Shown piece by piece: positions 5,546-5,610 of a stretch of 5,610 nt of DNA. This stretch comes from Clostridia bacterium (GTDB lineage: Bacteria > Bacillota > Clostridia > Oscillospirales > CAG-272): the NCBI GenBank assembly GCA_017504335.1, contig JAFVRI010000142.1:1-5610 (forward strand), written 5' to 3'. The position numbers and the translations under genes were made by a program. The first letter of the stretch is position 1; each line of letters begins with the position of its first letter. The notes under the pieces are model-generated. The model saw only the letters and a program-made list of their open reading frames with translations. It did not search any database and was not told the origin of the DNA.

Positions 5546-5610
5546 ATGAAAAAAGCAACCTTTTTGATCTACGACAAACCCTTACTTTGCGCCATGGTGC
5601 AGGATGAAAC
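5546..5610 (+). CDS. Start of an unidentified gene co-transcribed with the SDR; cut by window edge
   Basis: Only 21 codons are visible, beginning MKKATFLIYDKPLLCAMVQD. The ATG at 5546 follows the SDR stop by one base and has AAGGAG (5533-5538) 7 bases upstream, within the last SDR codons, so this is a genuine coupled start. The short hydrophobic stretch KPLLCAMVQ could be the first beta-strand of a TIM barrel. It vaguely recalls the N-terminus of type I 3-dehydroquinate dehydratase-like proteins (KPxxCxxVx), but 21 residues cannot establish that and I assign no function. It has no signal peptide character. Confidence 0.7.
   Translation, partial: MKKATFLIYDKPLLCAMVQDE

Overview
The window looks like chromosomal DNA of a low-to-mid GC Firmicute, probably a gut-type Clostridia (Oscillospirales or Christensenellales grade). 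The evidence is the rplU-prp-rpmA order, an L27 with the cleavable Firmicutes N-terminal extension, a YmfF/YmfH pair of M16 peptidase homologues, strong GGAGG-type ribosome binding sites and sigma-A promoters with TATAAT boxes. The genus is an inference. I see no phage, IS, CRISPR, tRNA or rRNA.

There are three blocks. (1) Bases 1-2491, minus strand: an overlapping two-gene operon, ymfF (complete) then ymfH (cut by the left edge). It encodes an M16 pair in which YmfF lacks the zinc motif but has the R/Y-type C-terminal region, while YmfH carries the full HxxEH...E zinc site. (2) Bases 2492-3830, plus strand: a divergent strong promoter, a probable structured rplU leader, then rplU (L21), prp (the cysteine protease that trims L27) and rpmA (L27), closed by a hairpin terminator. 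obg, which often follows rpmA, is absent here. (3) Bases 3835-5610: an AraC-family regulator on the minus strand, divergent from a classical short-chain dehydrogenase (SDR) on the plus strand. The SDR is followed after one base by a gene that runs off the right edge. This resembles a small regulated catabolic or redox operon whose substrate cannot be read from the window.

How they fit together: Prp and L27 are protease and substrate and are made from one transcript. YmfF and YmfH probably form a heteromeric peptidase made by coupled translation. The AraC protein most likely controls the SDR operon, and perhaps itself, from the 159-bp intergenic region. Nothing here is clearly a new system. 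The least explained parts are the AraC/SDR/partial-gene module, the rplU leader structure and the ymfF-ymfH start region.
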